Part shown: piece after piece, positions 34,724-44,273 of the stretch
Numbering within the stretch: position 1 is the stretch's first letter
Layout: every line of letters starts with the position of its first letter
From: Streptomyces actinomycinicus
GTDB lineage: Bacteria; Actinomycetota; Actinomycetes; Streptomycetales; Streptomycetaceae
Assembly (NCBI RefSeq): GCF_016741775.1
Contig: NZ_JAERRK010000016.1
Span: 1 to 64,000 of the forward strand
Direction: 5' to 3'
Length of the DNA: 64,000 nucleotides
Notes under the pieces: generated by a model
What the model was told of the DNA's origin: nothing
Databases searched by the model: none
Seen by the model: only the letters and a program-made list of their open reading frames with translations
Position numbers and translations under genes: made by a program

Positions 34724-34777
34724 TTGCGGGTCGGCTGTGGCCGGCCGCGCGGTGTCCCGCGCCCTTCGGGGCTCGGC
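34724..34777. repeat. Dispersed intergenic repeat, copy 2
   Basis: GGTTGCGGGTCGGCTGTGGCC...CGCGCCCTTCGGGGC aligns along its whole length with the element at 12483-12538. It lies between the ABC operon and its terminator. Confidence 0.6.
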
Positions 34778-34787
34778 CCGGACGTGC

Positions 34788-34823
34788 GGAGGGGCGGTAC
34801 GAGTGTTCTCGTACCGCCCCTCC
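34788..34823. terminator. Bidirectional terminator between ABC operon and methyltransferase
   Basis: A perfect 16-bp stem (34788-34803 and 34808-34823) with a TGTT loop lies between convergent genes, 22 bp before the methyltransferase stop. Confidence 0.88.
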
Positions 34824-34845
34824 CGCATGTCCGGACCGACGCGTT

Positions 34846-35604
34846 CTACTTCACGGCGAGCAGCAGGCTGTCGGACGGCGACGCCCACACCGCCCGGGCC
34901 TCCGCGAACCCCTTCTCCTTCAGCACCGCGGCGTGCCACGCCGCCGACGGCGTGTCCCCGTCCGCGTGCTCGCCGTAGATCTCGAAGCGGCGGGCGGTCG
35001 GCTCGGCGAGGACCGGGTCCTCGGCCGCCAGCTGCCACCACTGCGCCCAGTCCAGGGCACCGTCCCGCTTGGCCTGATCCATGCGGGCGTGTCGCTGGGC
35101 GCGCTCGGCCGCGTTGATCCGGGGCGTGGACTCGTCGATCATGTGGTCCGCGTTCATGAAGACACCGCCGTCGCGGACCAGCTCCGCGACCCGACCGTAA
35201 AGGGCCGCGAGGGGTGCTTTGTGCAGCCAGTGCAGGGCCGTGGCGGTCAGGACGGCGTCGTAGGAGTCGTACGGCAGCTTCGCCGCCCAGTCGGGGTCCT
35301 TGAGGTCGGCGGTGACGAAGGAGACGCGGCCGTCGCCCTCGAAGGTGCCGCGCGCGATGGCCAGCAGGGCCGGGTCGAGGTCGACGCCGGTGCTGGTCGC
35401 CTCGGGGAAGCGCCGGAGCAGCCGGGCGGTGATGGTGCCGGTGCCGCAGGCGAGGTCGAGCACGCGCGGGGCCGTGCCGACGAGCGCCTCGACCATGTCG
35501 AGCATGATCCGGAAGCGCTCCTCGCGGTCCGGCATGTACCACTCCTGCTGCCGGTCCCAGCTCTCCTGCCAGGCGGACCAGTCGGTTCCGGTACTGGTGG
35601 TCAT
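34846..35604 (-). CDS. Class I SAM-dependent methyltransferase
   Basis: A 252-residue methyltransferase. Motif I VLDLACGTGTIT, acidic strand 2 TGVDLDPALLAIA, post-I FVTADLKD and motif IV YDAVLTATALHWL are all clear. Substrate unknown; the type is that of small-molecule methyltransferases. ATG at 35604 has GAGGAGA upstream. It diverges from the CGNR gene. Confidence 0.85.
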   Translation of the reverse strand: MTTSTGTDWSAWQESWDRQQEWYMPDREERFRIMLDMVEALVGTAPRVLDLACGTGTITARLLRRFPEATSTGVDLDPALLAIARGTFEGDGRVSFVTADLKDPDWAAKLPYDSYDAVLTATALHWLHKAPLAALYGRVAELVRDGGVFMNADHMIDESTPRINAAERAQRHARMDQAKRDGALDWAQWWQLAAEDPVLAEPTARRFEIYGEHADGDTPSAAWHAAVLKEKGFAEARAVWASPSDSLLLAVK

Positions 35605-35705
35605 GGAAACACCGTCTCCTCGCACTCGCGTAATACCCTGGAAGCACGACCGGCTGTTACCCCGCTCGCAGCCACGACCATAGAGCGCCCCCGTAAGGAC
35701 TACAA

Positions 35706-36335
35706 GTGGAACTGGCCTATTACTCGGATTACGCCGTACGTCTCGTGAACAGCGAGGAACCGGCCCGGGGCAAGGACTCCCTGACCTCCGTCGAGGCCGT
35801 CCGCGACCTGTTCGGCGACAACTCGTCGGCGGCCCGCCGCGCCACCGACGCCGATGTCACCCGCTTCCGCTCGGTCCGGGGCCGGCTGCGCGCGGTCTTC
35901 GAGGCCGCCGACAAGGGCGACGAGACCCTCGCCGTGGACCTGCTGAACTCACTGCTGCTGGAGTTCCCGGTCAGCCCGCAGATCTCCGGGCACGACCACC
36001 GCGACGAGGACGGCCGCCCGCTGTGGCACATGCACCTGGCCGACCACCCGTCCAACGCCACGGCGGGCTACGCGGCGATCGCGGCGATGGGCCTGGCCTT
36101 CCACCTCACCGAGTACGGCGTGGACCGCCTCGGCTTGTGCGAAGCCGCCCCCTGCCGCAACGCCTACCTCGACACCTCCACCAACCGCTCCCGGCGCTAC
36201 TGCTCGGACCGCTGCGCGACCCGCGCCAACGTGGCCGCCTACCGGGCCCGCAAGCGCCTGGAGGCCGACCGGTCGGGCAGCAGCGGCCTGGCGGCGGAGA
36301 GCGTCCAGCGCAGCAGCGCGAGCGGCGAGCGCTGA
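35706..36335 (+). CDS. CGNR zinc-finger protein, putative regulator
   Basis: A 209-residue protein of the ABATE/CGNR family. The N-terminal 140 residues are helical, with the stress-associated ABATE-like motif LVNSEEP. The C-terminal zinc finger has CEAAPCRNAYLDTSTNRSRRYCSDRCA, with four Cys. These proteins are thought to be transcription regulators. GTG at 35706 follows TAAGGA. The last 97 bp overlap the convergent sodX gene. Confidence 0.87.
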   Translation: MELAYYSDYAVRLVNSEEPARGKDSLTSVEAVRDLFGDNSSAARRATDADVTRFRSVRGRLRAVFEAADKGDETLAVDLLNSLLLEFPVSPQISGHDHRDEDGRPLWHMHLADHPSNATAGYAAIAAMGLAFHLTEYGVDRLGLCEAAPCRNAYLDTSTNRSRRYCSDRCATRANVAAYRARKRLEADRSGSSGLAAESVQRSSASGER

Positions 36336-36673
36336 CCGGCCTTGCGCGGCCGGAACCGGAACCACGCCTTCCCGAGGATCAGCTCCTCGGGCACGACGCC
36401 GTAGTCGGTGCTGTCCCCACCCGCGTACGGGTTGTCCCCGAGCACCCACCAGCCACCCTCGCGCCGCTCCACGGCCCGCTTCACGACGAGCAGGTCCTGC
36501 TGGAACGGATGACGCAGGACCACGACGTCACCGGGCCTGACCCCGCTCCCGTAGCGCACCAGCAGCTGATCCCCGTGGTGCAGCGTCGGCACCATGGACG
36601 GCCCCGTCACCTCCGCGATCCCGAAGGGCGCCACGGCCCTCCCCCGTTCGGTCTCCTGCGACGGCTCCGGCAT
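36239..36673 (-). CDS. sodX: Nickel-type SOD maturation protease
   Basis: A 144-residue S26 signal-peptidase-like enzyme. Catalytic Ser lies in TGPSMVPTLHHGDQLLV and the general-base Lys in LLVVKRAVE; VLGDNPYAGGDST follows. No membrane helix is evident, unlike LepB, which fits the cytoplasmic SodX that cleaves the SodN propeptide and exposes the nickel-binding His. The divergent sodN gene confirms the role. ATG at 36673 is preferred (GGGGAGG upstream); a GTG at 36718 is possible. Its 3' end overlaps the convergent CGNR gene. Confidence 0.92.
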   Translation of the reverse strand: MPEPSQETERGRAVAPFGIAEVTGPSMVPTLHHGDQLLVRYGSGVRPGDVVVLRHPFQQDLLVVKRAVERREGGWWVLGDNPYAGGDSTDYGVVPEELILGKAWFRFRPRKAGQRSPLALLRWTLSAARPLLPDRSASRRLRAR

Positions 36674-36818
36674 CCCCGGCACCTCCCCGGTCCGTTCCTC
36701 CACCAGTCTCAGTCTCACCCTGGACTTTTGTCCTAAGCCCTAGGGGGCACCCGAGAAATCGCCTTCCACAGGGAGTAATGTCGCACCTGAGAAGACGATC
36801 ACGAGGAAGGAATGCTCC

Positions 36819-37214
36819 ATGCTTTCCCGCCTGTTTGCCCCCAAGGTCAAGGTCAGCGCCCACTGCGACCTGCCCTGTGGCGTGTACGACCCGGCCCAGG
36901 CCCGCATCGAGGCGGAGTCGGTGAAGGCCGTCCAGGAGAAGATGGCCGGTAACGACGACCCCCACTTCCAGGCACGCGCCACCGTCATCAAGGAGCAGCG
37001 CGCGGAGCTCGCGAAGCACCACGTCTCCGTGCTCTGGAGCGACTACTTCAAGCCCCCGCACTTCGAGAAGTACCCGGAGCTGCACCAGCTGGTCAACGAC
37101 ACCCTGAAGGCCCTCTCGGCCGCCAAGGCGTCCACCGACCCGGCGACGGGCCAGAAGGCCCTGGACTACATCGCCCAGATCGACAAGATCTTCTGGGAGA
37201 CCAAGAAGGCCTGA
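36819..37214 (+). CDS. sodN: Nickel superoxide dismutase
   Basis: A 131-residue Ni-SOD precursor that converts superoxide to peroxide and oxygen. Residues 1-14 are the propeptide removed by SodX. The mature enzyme starts with the nickel hook HCDLPCG (His15, Cys16, Cys20 of the precursor). The body is the usual four-helix bundle of a cytoplasmic hexamer. GAAGGA lies before the ATG. In Streptomyces, sodN is induced by nickel via Nur, partly through an sRNA from the sodF 3' end that pairs with the sodN leader. The matching site was not identified here. Confidence 0.98.
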   Translation: MLSRLFAPKVKVSAHCDLPCGVYDPAQARIEAESVKAVQEKMAGNDDPHFQARATVIKEQRAELAKHHVSVLWSDYFKPPHFEKYPELHQLVNDTLKALSAAKASTDPATGQKALDYIAQIDKIFWETKKA

Positions 37215-37273
37215 CCCCAGAGCCTTTCGTCTCTGCCCCGCGGCCGTCCGCCACGGGACAGAGGTCGCGCGTG

Positions 37274-37306
37274 AGCGGCCCGTCCGGGATTTCCGGGCGG
37301 GCCGCT
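37274..37306. terminator. Terminator between sodN and the small membrane protein gene
   Basis: A 14-bp stem with one G-T pair (37274-37287 and 37293-37306) lies between convergent genes, 60 bp after the sodN stop. Confidence 0.8.
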
Positions 37307-37328
37307 TCCGGCTGTCCGCCCGGCGGAC

Positions 37329-37553
37329 CTAGTGGAACTGCGGCACGATCAGCCAGATCCCGTACCCCACCACCGCCGCGCAGGCGAGGAAGCACAGGGC
37401 CGCCTGCGCCCGGCCGACGGCGGAGCCTCCGGTACCGGAACCCTCCGCGCGGGACAGGCCCAGGACACCGAGGGTGAAGACGACGACCACGGCGAGGGTG
37501 ACGCCGAGGCTGACCGCGGCGACCTGGCCGAGGGCGGACCAGTCGACATGCAT
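37329..37553 (-). CDS. Small membrane protein linked to phosphate transporter
   Basis: A 74-residue protein with two hydrophobic helices (about 9-31 and 49-69) separated by a Gly/Ser-rich loop. No family was recognised. It starts 16 bp after the stop of the PiT-type transporter on the same strand and is probably co-transcribed, so it may be an accessory subunit. The start ATG at 37553 (MHVDWSALGQ) has only a weak ribosome site. Confidence 0.75.
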   Translation of the reverse strand: MHVDWSALGQVAAVSLGVTLAVVVVFTLGVLGLSRAEGSGTGGSAVGRAQAALCFLACAAVVGYGIWLIVPQFH

Positions 37554-37569
37554 GCAGGGCTCCCGGGGT

Positions 37570-38724
<1,155 letters not shown>

Positions 38725-38826
38725 CCCTCAAGCCAAGCAAGGACAGGCCAATGCCGCGATAACTGGAGGGAAACGCTCCACCGATCGCGGGGACTGCGGT
38801 GTGTGGTCCTGTGCGAAGCTGAGGGA

Positions 38827-39228
38827 GTGACCGCCCTGGAGGACCTGAGACGGCTTCGCCGCGTGCGCGACCGTATGGACCGCGAGTACGCCGAGCCGCT
38901 CGACATGACCGAACTGGCCCGTGACGCCCTGATGTCCGCGGGCCACTTCCAGCGCAGCTTCCGCAGGGCGTTCGGGGAGACTCCGTACAGCTATCTGATG
39001 ACCCGCCGTATCGAGCGGGCCAAGGCGCTGCTGCGCCGGGGCGACCTCACGGTGACCGAGGTGTGCATGGCCGTCGGCTGCACCTCGCTCGGTTCCTTCA
39101 GCTCCCGCTTCACCGAGCTGGTCGGCGAGACCCCGAGCGCCTACCGTGCCCGCGACCACGAGGAGAGCGCGGTCATCCCGTCCTGCGTGGCCCGTCGGCT
39201 GACCCGTCCGCGCCGCCGCCCGTACTGA
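38827..39228 (+). CDS. Small AraC-family regulator
   Basis: A 133-residue protein that is little more than the double HTH domain. The first HTH is LDMTELARDALMSAGHFQRSFRRAFGE and the second, LTVTEVCMAVGCTSLGSFSSRFTELVGETPSAYR, fits the AraC consensus. It lacks a separate ligand domain. GTG at 38827 is the likely start. The VOC gene 34 bp downstream is on the same strand and is a likely target or partner. Confidence 0.9.
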   Translation: MTALEDLRRLRRVRDRMDREYAEPLDMTELARDALMSAGHFQRSFRRAFGETPYSYLMTRRIERAKALLRRGDLTVTEVCMAVGCTSLGSFSSRFTELVGETPSAYRARDHEESAVIPSCVARRLTRPRRRPY

Positions 39229-39262
39229 GGCACGGCCCGTCCGTCGGCTCTAGGGTGAGTGC

Positions 39263-39679
39263 ATGGACGTGAAACTCGCGCAATGTTTCATCGCCGTGGA
39301 CGACCACGACAAGGCCATCGCCTTCTACCGTGATGTGCTCGGTCTGGAGATCCGCAACGACGTGGGCTTCGAGGGGATGCGCTGGGTGACCCTGGGCTCT
39401 CCGCTCCAACCGGACGTGGAGATCGTCCTGGAGCCCCCGGACGCGAGCCCGGACGCCTCCCCCGCGGACAAGCAGGCGCTGAACGAACTCCTCGCCAAGG
39501 GTCTGCTGCGCGGGGTCATCTTCACCACGCCCGACTGCGACGCGCTGTACGAGCGGGTGCGGGAGTCCGGCGGCGACGTGCTGCAGGAACCGACGGACCA
39601 GCCGTACGGGGTGCGCGACTGCGCCTTCCGGGACCCGGCCGGCAACCAACTCCGCTTCCTCGAACGCCCCTCGACGTGA
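39263..39679 (+). CDS. VOC-family (glyoxalase-like) protein
   Basis: A 138-residue VOC protein with DDHDKAIAFYRDVLGLEIRND at the start and CAFRDPAGNQLRF at the end, the two beta-alpha-beta-beta-beta halves of a glyoxalase/bleomycin-resistance fold. A metal-dependent small-molecule enzyme or binding protein is expected; the substrate is unknown. It is probably in an operon with the AraC regulator upstream. Confidence 0.88.
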   Translation: MDVKLAQCFIAVDDHDKAIAFYRDVLGLEIRNDVGFEGMRWVTLGSPLQPDVEIVLEPPDASPDASPADKQALNELLAKGLLRGVIFTTPDCDALYERVRESGGDVLQEPTDQPYGVRDCAFRDPAGNQLRFLERPST

Positions 39680-39694
39680 ATCCCGCCGTGCGCC

Positions 39695-39743
39695 CCACGG
39701 CCTACGTCCCGCCGGGCGCGCCACGGCCTACGTCCCGCCGGGC
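39695..39743. repeat. 26-bp tandem duplication
   Basis: A 23-bp core starting CCACGGCCTACGTCCCGC occurs at 39695-39717 and again at 39721-39743, giving a 26-bp period. It lies between two VOC genes and has no coding meaning. Confidence 0.85.
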
Positions 39744-39800
39744 ACCCCGCGGCCCGGATCCCCGCCCGTGACCGCGGCAGGGCCCGCCTACACTCCGGTC

Positions 39801-40562
39801 ATGGTCATTCGCTGGACGTACGCCTTCGCCGACCGCCCCGTCGCGCGCTTCGCCGGCGCGTGCGCGTTCTGGACGTCCGTCACGGGGACGCGGCTGTCCG
39901 AATTCCGCGGTGCCGACGGCGAGTTCGTGACGCTGCTGCCCGAGGGCACGGATCCGGGCGTGAAGCTGCAGGGCGTCCGCGAGGGGGACGGCGGCGCTCA
40001 CATCGACCTGTGCGCCGAGGACGTGCGGAAGCTGACCGCACTCGCCCGCCGGCTCGGCGCCGCCCTCGTGGCGGACCACGGGGACTGGGCCGTACTGCGT
40101 TCTCCCGCGGGCCAGTTGTTCTGCGCCGTGCCCTGGCACGGGGAGGCGGTACGGCCGCCGGTGGTGTCCGGCAGCCGCCTGGACCAGGTGTGCCTGGACA
40201 TCCCGCCGTCCCGGTACGACAGCGAGGCCGCGTTCTGGTCCGGACTGACCGGATGGGAGCAACGGGCAGGCTCCCGCCCGGAGTTCCGGGTACTGCAGCC
40301 GCCGGCGGGCTTCCCGGTCCGGCTGCTGCTCCAGCGGCTCGACGAGGAGCGGCCGGCCTCCGCCCACCTCGACCTCGCCTGCGCGGACATCGCCGCGGTC
40401 CGAGCCCGGCACGAGGAGCTGGGCGCCTCCCTCGTCCGCAAGGGAGCCCACTGGGCCGTGATGCGTGATCCGGCGGCGGGCACGTACTGCCTGACCGGAC
40501 GCGACCCGGAGACGGGCGGCCTGCCGGACGGCGACGCGCGGGGCCGTACCGCCGCCGTGTAG
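39801..40562 (+). CDS. Two-domain VOC-family protein
   Basis: A 253-residue protein with two glyoxalase-like domains (about 1-125 and 130-240). The second starts LDQVCLDIPPSRYDSEAAFWSGLTGW and ends GAHWAVMRDPAAGTYCLTGRDP. Both resemble the glyoxalase-6-like group found in many Streptomyces proteins of unknown function. ATG at 39801. Confidence 0.82.
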   Translation: MVIRWTYAFADRPVARFAGACAFWTSVTGTRLSEFRGADGEFVTLLPEGTDPGVKLQGVREGDGGAHIDLCAEDVRKLTALARRLGAALVADHGDWAVLRSPAGQLFCAVPWHGEAVRPPVVSGSRLDQVCLDIPPSRYDSEAAFWSGLTGWEQRAGSRPEFRVLQPPAGFPVRLLLQRLDEERPASAHLDLACADIAAVRARHEELGASLVRKGAHWAVMRDPAAGTYCLTGRDPETGGLPDGDARGRTAAV

Positions 40563-40581
40563 AACGCCGGCCCGCCCCGAC

Positions 40582-40605
40582 GGCCACGGCCACGGCCACG
40601 GCCAC
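40582..40605. repeat. Hexanucleotide repeat (GGCCAC)4
   Basis: Four perfect copies of GGCCAC lie between the convergent VOC and DUF952 genes. Confidence 0.9.
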
Positions 40606-40616
40606 GGCTCACATCG

Positions 40617-40949
40617 TCACCCCCAGGGCTCCACGTCCACCACGGCCTCGACCGGCACCGGACCGTACACGTGCGGGAACTCCTCCCCGCCCGGCTCGGC
40701 GGACTCGTACTTCACCGGCACCCCGACCAGGGCCGGGTCCACGACGAGGACGACCAGGGCGTCCGGGCCGTCGTAGTCGCCGTAGAGGAACTCGGCGATG
40801 CGCGGGAGCTGTTCACGGGTGGAGAAGTGGATGAAGCCCTCCTGCTGGAGGGTGCGGCCCCGGGTCGACACCTCGTAGGCGCCGTGCTCGCGCGCCGCCT
40901 CCCACAGGGAGCGCTCGGTGACGTGCACGATGTAGGGAAGTTTCGGCAT
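40617..40949 (-). CDS. DUF952 family protein
   Basis: A 110-residue protein of the DUF952 family, recognised by IVHVTERSLWEAA near the start and GFIHFSTREQLPRIAEFLYG in the middle. The family is common and cytoplasmic with unknown activity; some members are annotated as glutathione S-transferase-like. ATG at 40949. Confidence 0.85.
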   Translation of the reverse strand: MPKLPYIVHVTERSLWEAAREHGAYEVSTRGRTLQQEGFIHFSTREQLPRIAEFLYGDYDGPDALVVLVVDPALVGVPVKYESAEPGGEEFPHVYGPVPVEAVVDVEPWG

Positions 40950-40986
40950 GCGCCCACGCTACGGCGTCCCCGGGCTGCCGACGCGG

Positions 40987-41232
40987 TCAGAGCGCGTGAT
41001 CCTCCGCGCCCGCCTCCGACGGCTTCCCGGGTCCGGAGGGCCGCTGCGCCGCGTCGGCGTTCCGGCCGGCCTCGGCGGGGGGCCGGCCGTCGTCGACGTG
41101 GGACGGGCAGTCGGGGTTGTGGCACGGGCCCGGGCCCCAGACCGGCACCCATGCGCCCAGGGTCTTGTGCCGCTTGACGACCGTGTCGACGGGCTGTCCG
41201 CAGTCGGGACAGACACGTGGCTCTCTGTCCAT
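40987..41232 (-). CDS. Small zinc-ribbon protein
   Basis: An 81-residue protein with two CxxC-like pairs, CPDCGQ (8-13) and CHNPDC (37-42), that probably bind one zinc. The rest is a polar tail. No known function. ATG at 41232 follows CCTGAGGACATG, with GAGG as ribosome site. Confidence 0.75.
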   Translation of the reverse strand: MDREPRVCPDCGQPVDTVVKRHKTLGAWVPVWGPGPCHNPDCPSHVDDGRPPAEAGRNADAAQRPSGPGKPSEAGAEDHAL

Positions 41233-41566
41233 GTCCTCAGGGTAGAGCCGCGGCGGGCTCAGCGCTTCCTGCCGCACGTACGGCCGAGAGCCACTCCGCC
41301 TGTAGTGGTTCGGTTGTCGTACTCCCGTCGTCGCGCCGCACGCTCCCCTCGTCGTGGTGCGGGGGCTCGGCAGGCCGCGCGGGCCGTTTCGGGCGCCGGA
41401 CACGACGACGGGCCCCGCACACCGTTGATGTGCGGGGCCCGCCCGGCCGGAGCCCCGGTGGCGTGCGGGGTCAGGAGCCGCACGGTCCGGGGTCTCCGGG
41501 GTCTGCTCGGCCGCCGGGAACAGCGGCGTTCAGCTGTGGCGCCGGGTCATGCACCCGATCCGCGGT
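41233..41566. other. 334-bp intergenic region
   Basis: It contains a strong hairpin (41409-41441) and a 22-bp copy of the polyprenyl synthase gene end (41528-41549). No other gene or site was recognised. Confidence 0.5.
41409..41441 (-). terminator. Terminator downstream of the encapsulin cargo gene
   Basis: A perfect 13-bp stem (41409-41421 and 41429-41441) with a 7-nt loop, about 125 bp beyond the stop of the polyprenyl synthase gene. Confidence 0.82.
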
Positions 41567-41586
41567 TCAGCTGTGGCGCCGGGTCA
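41528..41586 (-). repeat. Duplication of the polyprenyl synthase gene end
   Basis: The 22-bp sequence GTTCAGCTGTGGCGCCGGGT plus CA occurs at 41565-41586, where it holds the last codons and the stop, and again at 41528-41549. The period is 37 bp. Confidence 0.88.
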
Positions 41587-42754
41587 CGAACTCGGCGAGT
41601 GCCAGCAGGCCGCCGGCCGCCTCCGGATCGGGCACCGCCCGGGACAGTTCCTGCACCGCGAGGGCCATCCGGTCGGCCGCCTCCGCCTGGGCCCAGTCCC
41701 GGCCGCCGGCCCGCTCGACCACCAGTGCCGTACGCGCTATCTCCCCGGCCTCTGCCTCCTCCTCCAGGTACGGCTTCCCGTACAGCGCGGCGAGTTCGGC
41801 CGCCTCCGGGGTGCCGGAGCCGAGCGCCGCCACCACCGGCAGGGACTTCTTGCGGGCGGCGAGATCCGCACCGGCCGGCTTGCCGGTGTGCTGCGGGTTG
41901 CCCCATATGCCGATGACGTCGTCGATCAGCTGGAAGGCGAGCCCGGCCTGGCGGCCGAAGCCGTTCAGCGCGGCCACCTCCTCCTGCCCGGCGCCCGCGT
42001 ACAGCGCGCCCATGGCGCAGGCGCAGCCCAGCAGGGCGCCGGTCTTGGACTCGGCCATGGCGAGCACCTCGTCCAGGGTGACCGCGTCGGGCGCGCGCTG
42101 CTCCAACTCGGTGTCGGCGTGCTGGCCGGCGCACAGCTCCACGACACAGTCCGCGAGCCGGGCCGCGGCCGGCACGGCGGCCGGGTGCGGGTCCTCGGCG
42201 AGCAGCCGGAGGGCCAGCGCCTGGAGGGCGTCACCGGCGAGGATCGCGTCGGCGTCGCCGAAGACGGTCCACGCCGTGGGCCGGTGCCGGCGGGAGGTGT
42301 CCCGGTCCATCACGTCGTCGTGCAGCAGCGTGAAGTTGTGGATCACTTCGACCGCCGCTGCCGCCCGCACGGCCGCCACCCGGGCCGCCGGGCCGCCGAG
42401 CGCCGCGGCGGCCGCGAGGACCAGGGCGGGCCTTATCGCCTTGCCCGCGTTGCCCGCCGCCGGGGTGCCGTCCGCGTGCTCCCAGCCGAAGTGGTAGAGC
42501 GCGACCCTGCGCATGGAGCCGGGCAGCGACTCGACGGCCGCACGCAGTTCCGGGTCGACCAGGGCGCGGGTGCGTTCCAGCAGCACGGCCGCCTCCTGCC
42601 CGTCGAGCGGACCGGTGTCACCGGCCTTCTCCCGCGGCTCCCCCGCCGTACCGGGCCGCACCTCCCCCGCCGTACCGGGCCGCGGCTCCCCCGCCGTGCC
42701 GGGCCGCGGCACACCGGGGGAACGCTGTTCGGTTTCCGTCATGAACTCGGCCAT
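41567..42754 (-). CDS. Polyprenyl diphosphate synthase, encapsulin cargo type
   Basis: A 395-residue trans-prenyltransferase (GPP/FPP-type) with the first Asp-rich motif DDVMD in LLHDDVMDRD near residue 148 and the second DDVIG in QLIDDVIG near 280. The first 60 residues are disordered and contain repeated RPGTAGE units, as expected for the cargo-loading extension of family 2B encapsulin cargo proteins. The shell gene lies 112 bp upstream on the same strand. The chain length of the product cannot be told from sequence. A sesquiterpene pathway gene (CYP170-like) lies 20 kb away, but a link is only speculative. Confidence 0.9.
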   Translation of the reverse strand: MAEFMTETEQRSPGVPRPGTAGEPRPGTAGEVRPGTAGEPREKAGDTGPLDGQEAAVLLERTRALVDPELRAAVESLPGSMRRVALYHFGWEHADGTPAAGNAGKAIRPALVLAAAAALGGPAARVAAVRAAAAVEVIHNFTLLHDDVMDRDTSRRHRPTAWTVFGDADAILAGDALQALALRLLAEDPHPAAVPAAARLADCVVELCAGQHADTELEQRAPDAVTLDEVLAMAESKTGALLGCACAMGALYAGAGQEEVAALNGFGRQAGLAFQLIDDVIGIWGNPQHTGKPAGADLAARKKSLPVVAALGSGTPEAAELAALYGKPYLEEEAEAGEIARTALVVERAGGRDWAQAEAADRMALAVQELSRAVPDPEAAGGLLALAEFVTRRHS

Positions 42755-42866
42755 GCAACCCCCTCGCCAGGTCCGCGGAGGCCGGCGTCGCCGGCCCGGC
42801 CGGACGTGTATCCCCAGGGGTTACCCGCCTCGGCGGGTGAAGACACGGCCGCGAAGTGCGGAAACG

Positions 42867-44273
42867 TCACCTCCACCGGCCGATCTCGACGTTCTCCAGC
42901 ACACCCAGCGCGTCCGGCACGAGGACGGCGGCCGAGTAGTACGCCGTCACGAGGTACTTGATGATGGCCTGTTCGTTGATGCCCATGAACCGCACGGAGA
43001 GGCTGGGCTCGATCTCGTCCGGGATGCCGGACTGCCTCAGGCCGATGACGCCCTGCTCCGACTCGCCGGTACGCATGGCGATGATGGAGGTCGTCCGGGC
43101 CTCGCTGATCGGGATCTTGTTGCACGGGTAGATCGGCACACCGCGCCAGGTGGGAATGCGGTTGCCGGCCATGTCGACGGTCTCCGGCACCAGGCCCCGC
43201 TTGTTCAGCTCGCGTCCGATCGCCGCGATCGCGCGCGGATGGGCGAGGAGGAGCTTGGTGCCCCGGCGGCGGCTGAGCAGCTCGTCCAGGTCGTCCGGGC
43301 TGGGCACGCCGTCGTGCGGCTGGATCCGCTGGTCGTACTCGCAGTTGCTGAGCAGGCCGAACTCCGGGTTGTTGACCAGTTCGTGCTCCTGGCGCTCCTT
43401 CAACGCCTCGACCGTGAGCCGCAACTGCTGCTCGGTCTGGTTCATGGGCTGGTTGTACAGGTCGGCCACGCGGGAGTGGATGCGCAGCACGGTCTGGGCG
43501 ATGCTCAGCTCGTACTCACGGGGCCGTGCCTCGTAGTCCACGAAGGTGTGCGGGATGTCGGGCTCGCCGGAGTGGCCGGCCGCCAGCTCGACCTCCTTCT
43601 CGCCGTACTTGTTGGTCCGCTGGTCCGGGATCGAGCGGACCTGCTCCAGGTGCGCGCGGAGGGTGTCGGAGCGCTCCGCGACCTGCTCGACGTCCTGGCG
43701 GCTCAGGATGAGCACCGTGCACGCGGTGTCGGCGCGGGCGGTGTACTCCCAGATGGCGTCCGGGTCGAGCAGCGCCTGGTCGCCGAAGTAGGCGCCGTCG
43801 GCGAGGACACCGAGGACGGCGTCGTCGCCGTAGGGACCGGTGCCGACCTTCTCCACGCGGCCGTGGGCCAGCAGGTAGACGTCGTCGGTCTGGTTACCGA
43901 AGTCGGCGATCACTTCGCCGGGTGCGAAGTCACGCTGTCGGCAGCGCCGGGCCAGCTCGGTCAGGACCTCCTCGTCCTCGTACGACCGCAGGGCCGGCAA
44001 CTCACCCAGCTCGGCCGGGATGACCTCCACCTGGTCGCCGGTCTTCACGAAGGTGATACGGCCGTCGCCGACGGCGTAGGTCAGCCGCCGGTTCACCCGG
44101 TAGGTACCGCCCTGGACGTCCACCCAGGGAAGCGTGCGCAGCAGCCAGCGGGAGCTGATCTCCTGCATCTGTGGAACGGACTTGGTGGTGGTGGCCAGGT
44201 TCCGCGCTGCCGCCGTCCCGAGGGACTGCTGCGGCTTGCCCTGCTCCGTGCGGACCTCTTCGCCTACCGACAT
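42867..44273 (-). CDS. Family 2B encapsulin shell protein with cNMP-binding-like insertion
   Basis: A 468-residue HK97-fold shell protein. The N-arm and scaffold flank a Crp/Fnr-like nucleotide-binding insertion (about 90-215, with FAPGEVIADFGNQTDDVYLLAHGRVE and YFGDQALL), the hallmark of family 2B, as in Streptomyces EshA. The C-terminal half, with GIPDEIEPSLSVRFMGINEQAI and TAYYSAAVLVPDALGVLENVEIGRW, is the encapsulin core. The shell should self-assemble around the adjacent prenyl synthase. Cyclic-nucleotide control of cargo is a hypothesis. ATG at 44273 follows GGGAGGGC. Confidence 0.93.
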   Translation of the reverse strand: MSVGEEVRTEQGKPQQSLGTAAARNLATTTKSVPQMQEISSRWLLRTLPWVDVQGGTYRVNRRLTYAVGDGRITFVKTGDQVEVIPAELGELPALRSYEDEEVLTELARRCRQRDFAPGEVIADFGNQTDDVYLLAHGRVEKVGTGPYGDDAVLGVLADGAYFGDQALLDPDAIWEYTARADTACTVLILSRQDVEQVAERSDTLRAHLEQVRSIPDQRTNKYGEKEVELAAGHSGEPDIPHTFVDYEARPREYELSIAQTVLRIHSRVADLYNQPMNQTEQQLRLTVEALKERQEHELVNNPEFGLLSNCEYDQRIQPHDGVPSPDDLDELLSRRRGTKLLLAHPRAIAAIGRELNKRGLVPETVDMAGNRIPTWRGVPIYPCNKIPISEARTTSIIAMRTGESEQGVIGLRQSGIPDEIEPSLSVRFMGINEQAIIKYLVTAYYSAAVLVPDALGVLENVEIGRWR

